From the NCBI GenBank assembly GCA_016927755.1, contig JAFGLZ010000020.1, positions 1-64,000 on the forward strand: 64,000 nucleotides of DNA. Reading direction: 5' to 3'. Made by a program: the position numbers and the translations under genes. The DNA comes from Phycisphaerae bacterium (GTDB lineage: Bacteria > Planctomycetota > Phycisphaerae > UBA1845 > JAFGLZ01). Below, one piece after another: positions 52,489 to 60,363 of this stretch (position 1 is the first letter of the stretch; every line of letters begins with the position of its first letter). A model generated the notes under the pieces. It was not told the DNA's origin. It saw only the letters and a list, made by a program, of their open reading frames with translations, and made no database searches.

Positions 52489-53292
52489 CTATTCCAGATC
52501 GTAGTATGTGTTGTAGAGCGATCTGTCCAGCGTACCGCCTGGAGGGGGTAGTGGAAGGAGGAAACCTGTTCCTTTGGCGATCTGGTAGTATGATCCTTCG
52601 GCCAGTTCGTCTGGCTGATTGGGCTCTCTCATGGAGGAGCCGTGTCCGTCACACCAGACCACGTTCGTCTGGTCGAGGTGTCGAAAGCCTTGGGTCCCGG
52701 CGAAGCGTCCTTCGCCGAGATGTTCGTCAGTGGGGGAGGGCAGCGGCGATCGCATGAACTTGTTGGCGCCGCTGCCGTATTCTCCGTCGCCGAAGAGGGC
52801 ACACTCGGCGGGGCGGCGAACGTCCGTCGTCTTGGCCGGTCCTGCAACGTCCTGGTAATTGCCATGTCCGATGTAGCTCGTGTTGTAGTTGTAGCCCGTG
52901 TACGGTTCGCCCGCCCAGTTGTCTTCGCCGTCGAATGAAGGGCACTGCTGAATCTTCTCGATCGTCTTACCCTCCCAGAGGATGCCAGGCACGTACCTCA
53001 CCTCTGGGGGGCGCGTCGTATGGTCGGCGATTGCCGTGACGTCCCAGGCATATAGAATCTCGAACGGCCTGCGGGATTCCTTGTAGCACGCGATCGGGTA
53101 CCGATCGTCGTACTTCTGAGCGTAGCACTCTGCGGCGATGCCCATCTGTCTGAGGTTGGTCAGGCAGAGAAGACGTTGAGACTCACTTCTGGCCCGTCCT
53201 AGGGCCGGCATCAATATCGCCACGAGCGTCGCAATAATCGCCACGGTTACGAGTAACTCGATGAGGGTAAATGCACTACGTTGTCGGACCAT
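52489..53292 (-). CDS. Type II/IV pseudopilin with H-X9-DG signature (DUF1559)
   Basis: A 267-residue protein with a prepilin-type N-terminus: short positively charged leader, then AFTLIELLVTVAIIATLVAILM, cut after the residue before F and methylated in the family. The C-terminal H-X9-DG motif is HLDQTNVVWCDG. Large numbers of such proteins are a hallmark of planctomycetes. It would be exported by a type II-like pilus machinery and may form or bind surface structures. It lies downstream of two cell-surface genes on the same strand, but a strong hairpin separates them. Confidence 0.92.
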   Translation of the reverse strand: MVRQRSAFTLIELLVTVAIIATLVAILMPALGRARSESQRLLCLTNLRQMGIAAECYAQKYDDRYPIACYKESRRPFEILYAWDVTAIADHTTRPPEVRYVPGILWEGKTIEKIQQCPSFDGEDNWAGEPYTGYNYNTSYIGHGNYQDVAGPAKTTDVRRPAECALFGDGEYGSGANKFMRSPLPSPTDEHLGEGRFAGTQGFRHLDQTNVVWCDGHGSSMREPNQPDELAEGSYYQIAKGTGFLLPLPPPGGTLDRSLYNTYYDLE

Positions 53293-53325
53293 TCAGTCGT
53301 CACCGATTCGAGGGGGAAAACTCCT

Positions 53326-53363
53326 GGTGAGATGCGGTGGTCGCTCTGCCACCGCATCTCACC
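53326..53363 (-). terminator. 15-base perfect inverted repeat after the 53450 gene
   Basis: GGTGAGATGCGGTGG and CCACCGCATCTCACC form a perfect 15-base stem with an 8-base loop. On the minus strand, the transcript of the gene ending at 53450 reaches it soon after its stop, and AGGAGTTTT follows, giving a short T-run. It is a probable terminator. Confidence 0.65.
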
Positions 53364-53449
53364 CCATCTCTTCCCAACCACAGTAAAGGCGGTTGGCACA
53401 GCCCGGCGCCCCTCCGGCCAGCACCACAACCCTTATGGCAGTGCTCCCA

Positions 53450-54637
53450 CTATCGCCGTCGGCGGGCCAGCCCGCAGGCGACGCCAATGAGCGCCAACAG
53501 TGGCGGCAAGGGCTCCGTGCCCGTACCGCACTGGAACACGGCATGGACGTGGTAGTCCATGTCCATTAGAAGCGTCAGCGTCGAGTTCGAGTCCTGGGCG
53601 GCCAGATTCCCGTCGTCCGGGTAGTTCGGGTCGAAAATCAGCCACCACTTGAACGTCGCGTCCTCGATCGTCACGGCCGTCAAGGTTACTTCTGTCCCCT
53701 CCTTGAAGGCCGGATTATTCGCATCTTCCGGAATGGGATCGATCTCGACGTAGCCGTGCGCTTCGTTGCTTATGGTTACCTCCAGCGAGTAGACGGCGGC
53801 CACGTCAGCGACGGCGTCGATTTCGGTCGTCGCGAAGATATTGGGGTCGACGTCCTCGATGCGGACGTACTGAATCCAACTCAGCCCCACCGCGCTGAGG
53901 TCGAACCCGGTTCCGCCGGCGGATCCCGCGTAGGCCTGGGCGACCTGGGCGACCGACATTCCGCTGAAGCCGGCGGCCGAGTAGTTCGGGTCGTTCGGGT
54001 CGAGCGGTTTCGTCGGGTCCATCGGCGCGCCCCACCACTCGTTCCAGACGCCGACGTTGGGGTCGGCGTCGTTCGGGTCCTCGACGTAGCTTCGGCCTAT
54101 GGTGGGCGCGAACGTGTCGGCGTACGGGCCGGGCGAGAAGGTGTACCAGGGCCCGTTCGGGTCTTGCGCGACGCTGACGCGGCCGGGCTCGGCGTTGAAA
54201 CCGGATCCGAGGCAGGTGCCGGTCGGGTCACCGTTCCACCATTTCCCGCCGCCCTGGACCGTCTGGAACGAATTGCCGAAGACGATGAAGTCGACCCCGT
54301 ACGGGTTGGCGGGGTTGTCCACCACCGGATGGTCGAACGCGAGCGTCAACTGCCCGCTGTTGCCGACCGTGACGACCTCGAACGTGCGGAGGGCGCCGTA
54401 AACGGGCACGAGCGGGACCGCCTCCCACGACGGGATGTCGAACCCGTCGCCGGTGCTGTCGATCGTCGGCGCGCCGAGCGCGCTGTTCGGATCGTTAAAC
54501 GGCAGGCCGCTGACCGGGTCCATCGGGACCCCCGTGCCCTGGGTGTAGCTCAGCACCTGCGTCGCGAAGTCGGAGGCCATCGCGCTGCCTGCGCCGAGGA
54601 TTCCGACGACCACAAGACAACTTGCCATGGTTCTCAT
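53450..54637 (-). CDS. Secreted protein with InlB-like repeat and C-terminal sorting-type tail
   Basis: A 395-residue protein from ATG 54637 with a signal peptide (CLVVVGILGAGSAMA). The body has a long surface-protein-like region (GALRTFEVVTVGNSG, ANPYGVDFIVFGNSF). Near residue 310 is a Bacterial-repeat/InlB_B-type module (SLEVTISNEAHGYVEIDPI ... FKEGTEVTLTA). The C-terminus is a proline, hydrophobic stretch and Arg cluster (EPLPPLLALIGVACGLARRRR is too long to be chance), which looks like a PEP-CTERM-like sorting signal. The function is unknown. It follows a cobalamin-riboswitch-controlled gene, but a strong hairpin lies between them. Confidence 0.68.
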   Translation of the reverse strand: MRTMASCLVVVGILGAGSAMASDFATQVLSYTQGTGVPMDPVSGLPFNDPNSALGAPTIDSTGDGFDIPSWEAVPLVPVYGALRTFEVVTVGNSGQLTLAFDHPVVDNPANPYGVDFIVFGNSFQTVQGGGKWWNGDPTGTCLGSGFNAEPGRVSVAQDPNGPWYTFSPGPYADTFAPTIGRSYVEDPNDADPNVGVWNEWWGAPMDPTKPLDPNDPNYSAAGFSGMSVAQVAQAYAGSAGGTGFDLSAVGLSWIQYVRIEDVDPNIFATTEIDAVADVAAVYSLEVTISNEAHGYVEIDPIPEDANNPAFKEGTEVTLTAVTIEDATFKWWLIFDPNYPDDGNLAAQDSNSTLTLLMDMDYHVHAVFQCGTGTEPLPPLLALIGVACGLARRRR

Positions 54638-54744
54638 ACTCGTGTCTGCCTGACTGTCCCGGATCTTGCGCCGGGGTCCAACTGACATCACGTGCCCGAT
54701 TCCCCTCACCTTGCGACCCCTAGTGCCGGGTCGTGTTGGGAATC

Positions 54745-54774
54745 GGGCGGATGGGCGACACCGCCCATCCGCCC
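54745..54774. terminator. 13-base perfect inverted repeat between surface-protein genes
   Basis: GGGCGGATGGGCG and CGCCCATCCGCCC form a perfect 13-base stem with loop ACAC between the minus-strand genes ending at 54796 and starting at 54637. There is no T-run on the minus strand, so it is a candidate attenuator or 3'-end hairpin, not a canonical intrinsic terminator. Confidence 0.55.
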
Positions 54775-54795
54775 AACCGTTTTGAGTCGGCGGCC

Positions 54796-55323
54796 TTACT
54801 TCCTGCGGAACACCATCAGCGCGCCACCCAAGCCAAGAATAGTCATGGTTGCCGGCTCAGGGATCGGGGTATACGAGTATCCGTATCGCCAGCCGTCCCA
54901 TGAACCGTCGATGATCGTCCGGTCCGCGATTCCGTACGTCGGCGCGGTCCAGTTCTCGCCGTCATCGCTCACCCAGTAATGCCACCAATCCTCTCCGCCG
55001 GCGAAGCCGCTGTCGCTGTGGCCGTCATAGGCAAAACCATCGATGAAGGTGCCCCAGCCGAAGTCCTCAAATGTGACGTCCAGTCCGGTCTGGTCATTGA
55101 GGATCTGATGGAGTTCCAGCCCGGTTATCGTTCCGTCAAACCGGACGCCGAAGGCGTACTCGCCCCCGTCCTTGAAGTCGATCGCGACATAGGCTTCATT
55201 GTCGCCGGTGCCCGCCCATTCCGAGATCGTCACCTCATCCAAAAAAGCCGCCTGACTAACCGATGCTCCTGCCAACAATGCCCCAACGCAAAGGGCAACT
55301 CCCCACTCCCTCAAGTAGGTCAC
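54796..55323 (-). CDS. PEP-CTERM protein with DUF4430/transcobalamin-like fold, under a cobalamin riboswitch
   Basis: A 175-residue exported protein that ends with the PEP-CTERM signal (PIPEPATMTILGLGG ... RRK). GTG 55323 has GAGGG about eight bases upstream and gives a signal peptide (ALCVGALLAGASVSQAA). The middle resembles the transcobalamin-type DUF4430 domain: LELHQILNDQTGL, GWGTFIDGFAYDG, WWHYWVSDDGENW and IIDGSWDGWRYG correspond to its typical core. A cobalamin riboswitch and terminator lie upstream. I infer a surface-anchored corrinoid-binding protein; the domain match is by pattern recognition only. Confidence 0.78.
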   Translation of the reverse strand: MTYLREWGVALCVGALLAGASVSQAAFLDEVTISEWAGTGDNEAYVAIDFKDGGEYAFGVRFDGTITGLELHQILNDQTGLDVTFEDFGWGTFIDGFAYDGHSDSGFAGGEDWWHYWVSDDGENWTAPTYGIADRTIIDGSWDGWRYGYSYTPIPEPATMTILGLGGALMVFRRK

Positions 55324-55522
55324 TTCTATTCCCTCTCATACGGCAGCCTCTAACCCTCCTGCCACGATCCCCTCTCTGCCTTGCAGGACTCCAGGACAGA
55401 CCACACCCAAGCGGTCGCGCCCAACCGACACGAACGGCAACGGGCTGCCAAACGTCTGCAACTCGGCCGGCCTTGACACGTGATGCGGCTGCCTAGGATG
55501 ACCGCAACACCCATGCCACAAC

Positions 55523-55555
55523 AAAAAAACCCCACGCTTCGCGGGAAACGTGAGG
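55523..55555 (-). terminator. Intrinsic terminator of the riboswitch expression platform
   Basis: On the minus strand CCTCACG pairs with CGTGGGG (one G-T wobble) around a 12-base loop and is followed by seven T. It lies about 90 bases after the riboswitch and about 200 bases before the PEP-CTERM gene. The usual mechanism is cobalamin binding favouring this terminator. Confidence 0.8.
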
Positions 55556-55644
55556 TCTGACAATCACACACAACAAGCAGGACGACGGCCTACCTGCCGA
55601 GCGAGATCGACCCAGTCCGCGAAGTCGACAACGCTATCTCAACA

Positions 55645-55815
55645 CCGGCAGGTCTTCTGGCTCTCGGATCGTCCTACTCACCGGGCCTTCCCGCCCCTCA
55701 TGGGCAGTGGCTTATAGTCCGGCTTTCGTCCCCGATTACAGCGGCGGGGCCGCGACGGATTCTCACCGTCTTCCCTCATGCGGATTGCCCGAAGGCAATC
55801 ACCGGCATCGGCATC
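55645..55815 (-). promoter_or_regulatory. Cobalamin riboswitch
   Basis: On the minus strand the conserved core is present in order: GAGGGAAGACGGTGAGAATC (5' core), GCCCCGCCGCTGTAATC (B12-box side), and the closing AGCCAGAAGACCTGCC (55647-55662). The whole element, about 170 bases, is typical of the family that binds adenosylcobalamin or related corrinoids. The next gene downstream is the PEP-CTERM protein at 54796-55323, which is therefore expected to be repressed when corrinoid is plentiful. Confidence 0.93.
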
Positions 55816-55837
55816 TATTCACTTGTACCTCATATCT

Positions 55838-55865
55838 AATGTACCACAACCTCCGATAACGTCAA
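55838..55865 (-). promoter_or_regulatory. Candidate sigma70-type promoter for the riboswitch transcript
   Basis: On the minus strand TTGACG (55860-55865) and TACATT (55838-55843) are spaced by 16 bases. A start about seven bases after the -10 would put the riboswitch close to the transcript's 5' end. Confidence 0.55.
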
Positions 55866-56326
55866 GCTAAAAACACAAGCGAAAGGCGGGCAAGCTTCCA
55901 GCACGCTTCCGGGAGGGTCTCTCAGGGCGTTTGACGGCGAGCGAAATCGCCTCGCCCGGCTCCGCTGGGCCTGATTACAATCACGCGTCAACCGAGTTCC
56001 CGCCGCGGAGGTCATAAGGCAAGCTCAAGGCGATGTTTACGGTGCGTGTGGTGCGAAATATTCTGGCGTAACTTACACTTCGAGGCTTTTAGGATTGATT
56101 TGGTGCGGCTAGCGAGGTAGAGTCACCATCGGTTTCGCCTCATTTCAAGTGGGACTTATCAGCGATTGGATGAAAGGAGGTGGGCGGAAAGGATACGTGC
56201 GACAGCACCAGGGGGAATGGTTCGTCTGCCCAACAACACGCGACCACGCTGGTGTGCGTTCCGGTGCGGTCGTTGCGGCAGATGGAAGGACGAATAAGAC
56301 AGAGGGAATTGGAGTAGGAGGAAAGG

Positions 56327-57547
56327 ATGCGCCAAACACAGACAGCAATTGGCGTGTGCCTGGCTGTCGTGGTTGTGATGTGCATGCCGACTGCGACCGT
56401 TCAGGCCTGGGTGTACGATTGGAACAACGCTTCCGGCGGCAGTATGAACAACGTCGCCAACTGGACACCGGCTCCGCCAGGAGGTGCCGCCGTTCCTGGT
56501 GCCGGCGACGATGCGATCTTCAACATCACCCTGACGGGTCCGGTCACAGGCGTCTTGCCCCCCTCGCGGGTCATGGTCGGCGAGGCTTGGCGTGGGATGC
56601 CTGCCAACCCCACCGCTGTCGTCGACCTGTCCGGGTCGGGGACGAGCATTACGTTGCCGGAGTGGGGGTACCTTTATGTCGGTCATGACGACGTCAGTCT
56701 TGACGGCGATACGGTGTCCGGAGACCTGACCATCAGCAATTCAGCTATCGTCTCGGGTGAGGCCTTTGGCTCCATCGGCTGGCGTGACGGTGCGACCGGG
56801 ATCGTGACCGTGGATGAAGCCACTCTGATTCTCGGCAAGCAGATCGACGTCGGAAGAGACGGCGGGAGCGGGACGGTGAACGTCCTCAACGGCGCCTCTC
56901 TGAGCGGTGGCGCGATGTACATTGGAAACGGTGCCGATGCCGACGACGGTTCCATGGGTGTCGCCGGATTCGGTGACCTGACGGTCGATGCTTCCTCGTC
57001 CCTATTGCTGAGTGGCTGGGACTACGTCCCTGAAGCGCGCCTGGCCATTGGTCTTCGCGGCGGAACGGGTTCAGCGAGGATCGACGGCACGGCTGCCGTC
57101 GGCGACATCTACGTTGCCTGGGACAACAACCTGGGCAACGCCACGGGTTTGCTGGCGGTTGGCGTTGGTGCTGACATCGACGGCACCCTCCTCGATCTGG
57201 GTGATGCCGCCACGTTGACCTTCGATCTGGGCAGTCTTGGAGCGTCGGGCGACCTAGATATTGCCGGCGGGTTGTCACTGGACGGCGTCCTCGACCTGGA
57301 CCTACTGGACGGCCAGACCCTGGGCAGCGACTACATCCTTGCCACCGGTACGGTGAGTGGTATCTTCAGCTCGGTGTACTACGAGGGATCGCTCGTATCC
57401 AACCCAACGGATTGGGGCGCGATTGGCGGAACGCACCGGCTGAAGTACTACAACGATCACGTCGCGTTGATTGTCCCTGAGCCGACGACGATGGCCATCT
57501 TCGGCATGGGCGTCTTGTTGACCTTGGTCCGTCGGCGATCCCGTTAG
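56327..57547 (+). CDS. PEP-CTERM surface protein (autotransporter-like repeats)
   Basis: A 406-residue exported protein; GGAGGAAAGG precedes the ATG. The signal peptide is VCLAVVVVMCMPTATVQA and the C-terminus is the PEP-CTERM tail (VPEPTTMAIFGMG ... RRRSR), which is cut and anchored by an exosortase. The body is made of beta-strand/turn repeats (YLYVGHDDVS, GTVNVLNGASLSGGAMYIG, LDLDLLDGQTLG), as in autotransporter-associated repeat proteins. It likely forms part of the extracellular matrix or biofilm. The exosortase itself is not in the window. Confidence 0.87.
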   Translation: MRQTQTAIGVCLAVVVVMCMPTATVQAWVYDWNNASGGSMNNVANWTPAPPGGAAVPGAGDDAIFNITLTGPVTGVLPPSRVMVGEAWRGMPANPTAVVDLSGSGTSITLPEWGYLYVGHDDVSLDGDTVSGDLTISNSAIVSGEAFGSIGWRDGATGIVTVDEATLILGKQIDVGRDGGSGTVNVLNGASLSGGAMYIGNGADADDGSMGVAGFGDLTVDASSSLLLSGWDYVPEARLAIGLRGGTGSARIDGTAAVGDIYVAWDNNLGNATGLLAVGVGADIDGTLLDLGDAATLTFDLGSLGASGDLDIAGGLSLDGVLDLDLLDGQTLGSDYILATGTVSGIFSSVYYEGSLVSNPTDWGAIGGTHRLKYYNDHVALIVPEPTTMAIFGMGVLLTLVRRRSR

Positions 57548-57613
57548 GTAGCCCGGTCCCGCGACCGGAAAGAAGCTATCGGTCGCCATCCGGGTTTTTC
57601 AGAGGTGCAAATC

Positions 57614-57641
57614 GAAGCCCCCTTGGAAACAAGGGGGCTTC
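57614..57641 (+). terminator. Strong intrinsic-type terminator
   Basis: GAAGCCCCCTTG and CAAGGGGGCTTC form a perfect 12-base stem with loop GAAA, 66 bases after the stop of the PEP-CTERM gene. A weak T/C-rich run follows (TTCTT). Confidence 0.8.
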
Positions 57642-57718
57642 TTCTTGGTGGGGGGGGCTTTATGGCAGATAGTCACCCATCTATCCGGCGAAAGGCCGCA
57701 GCTCACGCAACAAGAACA

Positions 57719-59599
57719 CTAGTGCCCGAGTGACCCAACGACTGCCGCGATCTCCGCGTCCGTTTTGCCTTTGGCCTTCAGCGCGGCTGCTAGATTGCGG
57801 ATCGCCAGGTCGAACCCCGGCCTCAGACGCAGCGCTCGAACGTGGCATGCGATGGCCTCGTCGAGCCTGCCCTTCCTGGCCAGTTCCACGCCGAGGTTCG
57901 TCAGCGTCTCCGGCAGGTCGTCGCGGAGGTCGAGCGCCTTGCGGTAGTGGGCGATCGCCTCGTCCGTCTTGCCCTGCCATGCCAGTGCGATGCCCAGATT
58001 GTTGTGAGCGTTGACGTTCATCGGGTCGAGCCGAAGGACTTCCCGCCAGTGGCCGACGGCCTCGGCGGCGTTTCCCTGCTGGGCCAGCAGGTTGCCCAGA
58101 TTGTTGTGCGCCGAGCACGTCAGGCGGTCGTTCCGTCCGAAGGGCGAGTCCGGCCCCGGTCGAAGCGTCGCGCGATAGTGCTTGCCCGCCTCATCAAGCA
58201 GGGCCACCCGCTCTTGGCGGCTCAGCGACGTTGAAGGCGAGAGGGCTCGCGTCCGCAGGGCGTCCCCGAGGCCGAAGTGCAGGATCCGCGAGTCGGGCGA
58301 CAGCGTCAGCATGTAACGGAAGTGCGCCTCGGTGTCTCGCCAGATCGCGTGCTGGCGACGCGCCTTGACGATCGACGCGCCGGCCACGACGAACACCGCC
58401 GCGCAGAGGAGGACTCGTCCGAGCGCCAGGCCCTGGTCGCACGAGGTGCGGCGCCACAGCTCACCGAGAATCCACGCCACCAGCAGCAGCAGCCCGATCG
58501 ACGGCAGATACGCATACTTGTCCGAGGCGATCGAATGCGTGAACCCGACCACGCCCATCGTCGGAAAGATCGCCACGAAGAAGAACAGCCAACTCACGAC
58601 CACGGCCCGGGTCCATTTGAGCGACACCAGCAGCGCGGCGATCAGCACGACCGTCCCGACGATGCCGACGATGACGCCCGGTTGCGACAGATCGAATGGT
58701 TGCGGATACGGATAGTGCGGCGACAGGTTCACGGGCAAGACGATCTTGCCCAGATAGAAGACGACGTTGTGACACAGCGTCAGGGGGATCACCATCGCGG
58801 AATACGCCGTCGGACCCGCGACCGAGGCCGTCCGGGCCTGTGAGACGTATGTGATGACGGCCGAGATTCCCGCGATCGCCAGCAGCGGGACCTTCTCGAC
58901 GAGGGCCCGTCGGCTGATCCGACCCAGCGGCCAGACGTCCAGCAGGAGCATGAGCACGGGCAGGGGTGTGCTCGTCGGCTTCGACATCAGCGCCAAGACG
59001 TACGCGCAGGCGGCGCCGACATAGGCCGCCGAGCCGCCGCGCTTGGCGTACCGGACGTAGAGGACGAGGCTCCACAGCGCGAAGAAGGTCGTCAGGACGG
59101 TCTTGCGTTCGCCGACCCACGGGATCGGCTCGACCGTCAGCGGATGCACCCCATAGAGCAGCCCGACCATCGCCGCCACCCATGGCTGGCCGAACAGGAG
59201 ATAGAGCAGCACGACGACCAGGGCGGTGTTGGCCGTGTGGAGCGCCAGGCTCGTTCGATGGAACGGGCGCAGGTCGTCCAGCCCGTCGCGCATCGCCGCG
59301 TCGAGCATGAGCGAGATCATCGCCAGCGGTTGGTAGTAGCCGCGAACGGTCGAGGGCTCGAGGATCTCGGTGAGGAAGCGCCCGGTGGAGGACCAACTCG
59401 GATTCTGGACCAGCGGGTTCTCCGTCAGATACTGGTTGTCGTCGAAGGAGATTGCCTTGGCCGACAGCGCCGGCCAGTGCGTCGCCAGGACGATCACGGC
59501 GACGGCGGGGATCAGGCACGCCAGCAAGGGCGCGTTGCCGATCGCTCCCGGCGCTTCGACAAGCTTCGCCTTGGCGGGCTTCTTACTTCGTGGCTGCAT
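57719..59599 (-). CDS. TMTC-like membrane O-mannosyltransferase-type protein with TPR tail
   Basis: A 626-residue protein from ATG 59599 (a TTG upstream is possible). The first 400 residues contain about ten transmembrane helices in the arrangement of the GT-C/PMT superfamily; FDDNQYLTENP holds the acidic pair expected in the first lumenal loop. The last 200 residues are four or more TPR units (AHNNLGNLLAQQGNAAEAV, AHNNLGIALAWQGKTDEAI). TMTC-type proteins transfer sugars from lipid-linked donors to exported proteins. It could glycosylate exported surface proteins; that is inference. A methyltransferase gene lies upstream in the same direction. Confidence 0.8.
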   Translation of the reverse strand: MQPRSKKPAKAKLVEAPGAIGNAPLLACLIPAVAVIVLATHWPALSAKAISFDDNQYLTENPLVQNPSWSSTGRFLTEILEPSTVRGYYQPLAMISLMLDAAMRDGLDDLRPFHRTSLALHTANTALVVVLLYLLFGQPWVAAMVGLLYGVHPLTVEPIPWVGERKTVLTTFFALWSLVLYVRYAKRGGSAAYVGAACAYVLALMSKPTSTPLPVLMLLLDVWPLGRISRRALVEKVPLLAIAGISAVITYVSQARTASVAGPTAYSAMVIPLTLCHNVVFYLGKIVLPVNLSPHYPYPQPFDLSQPGVIVGIVGTVVLIAALLVSLKWTRAVVVSWLFFFVAIFPTMGVVGFTHSIASDKYAYLPSIGLLLLVAWILGELWRRTSCDQGLALGRVLLCAAVFVVAGASIVKARRQHAIWRDTEAHFRYMLTLSPDSRILHFGLGDALRTRALSPSTSLSRQERVALLDEAGKHYRATLRPGPDSPFGRNDRLTCSAHNNLGNLLAQQGNAAEAVGHWREVLRLDPMNVNAHNNLGIALAWQGKTDEAIAHYRKALDLRDDLPETLTNLGVELARKGRLDEAIACHVRALRLRPGFDLAIRNLAAALKAKGKTDAEIAAVVGSLGH

Positions 59600-59671
59600 T
59601 CGCTTCTGCTGAGATCTGGCCACGCCGACACTGTACACGTCAGGCAAACAGGCATTCAAGCCGTCCGAGGC

Positions 59672-60340
59672 CTACGCCCGCTTCCTGGCCAGCGCGATCC
59701 AGTGCCATGTGTTCGGATGGCGCTTCCCCTCGAACGTCTGCTCTTCGTCGACGAGATCCTCGACCTCCCAGTTCCGTAGCAGATCCCGAACCTCGGCCTC
59801 GTCGGCGTAGTGGTGCAAATGGGCGCCGTCGCTCTTCTTTGGGTTGTCGAAAGTCTTGGGCTCGACCTCCACGCCTTTGCCATAGTTGCTGTTTCTCGTG
59901 CTGATCAACGTAAGGCACAGCAATCCATCGGGACGGGTGACTCGGCGGATCTCGTTGAGCACCGCCACCATTGTGGATCGGTCGGTGTGGTAGATGACGT
60001 TCCAGGCGATCACCAAATCGTAGTAGTCGTCCGGATACGCCAGTGTCCGCATGTCGTCCAGCACGTAATCGCCGCGAAGCCCCTCGGTCTCGAACCACGT
60101 CCGACAGTGGTCCAACCCGCTCGGCGAGGAGTCCTGTGCCGTCACCGCAATTCCCGCCGTCGCCAGCAGTCGAGCGTGCCGCCCAACGCCGCACCCCAGA
60201 TCGAGCGCCCGCGCGACCCCTTCCGACTCGAGCTTGGGCAGAAGCGAAACCACGTAGGCGTCCGGCTCACCCCATCTCCGCCGCTTGTCCTCATCCTGCC
60301 AGATGTCGTCCCAGCCTTGTGCCTTCAATGGATCTCCCAA
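59672..60340 (-). CDS. Class I SAM-dependent methyltransferase
   Basis: A 222-residue enzyme; the first codon in frame is TTG 60340 and no upstream ATG is available, so the exact start is uncertain. Motif I is ALDLGCGVGRHARLLA, motif II is VTAQDSSPSGLDHC, and a strand with FDLVIAW-like sequence (YYDLVIAWNVIYHTD) follows. The C-terminal DEEQTFEGKRHPNTWHW is conserved in a small group related to tellurite-resistance-type methyltransferases. The substrate is unknown. It is between the TMTC-like gene and the GHMP kinase fusion on the minus strand. Confidence 0.82.
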   Translation of the reverse strand: MGDPLKAQGWDDIWQDEDKRRRWGEPDAYVVSLLPKLESEGVARALDLGCGVGRHARLLATAGIAVTAQDSSPSGLDHCRTWFETEGLRGDYVLDDMRTLAYPDDYYDLVIAWNVIYHTDRSTMVAVLNEIRRVTRPDGLLCLTLISTRNSNYGKGVEVEPKTFDNPKKSDGAHLHHYADEAEVRDLLRNWEVEDLVDEEQTFEGKRHPNTWHWIALARKRA

Positions 60341-60363
60341 CGAAGCAATCAGCTCCCAGACGC

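Larger units (their letters stand above)
55324..56326. other. 1-kb regulatory intergenic region
   Basis: On the minus strand it contains the promoter (55838-55865), cobalamin riboswitch (55645-55815) and terminator (55523-55555) of the PEP-CTERM gene. The rest, to 56326, is upstream sequence of the plus-strand PEP-CTERM gene. No supported gene was found there, although a plus-strand frame from 56149 overlaps the next gene's start. Confidence 0.6.

Noticed and set aside
56149..56688. Plus-strand frame overlapping the start of the PEP-CTERM gene
   Set aside because: It overlaps the well-supported gene start in another frame and resembles no family.
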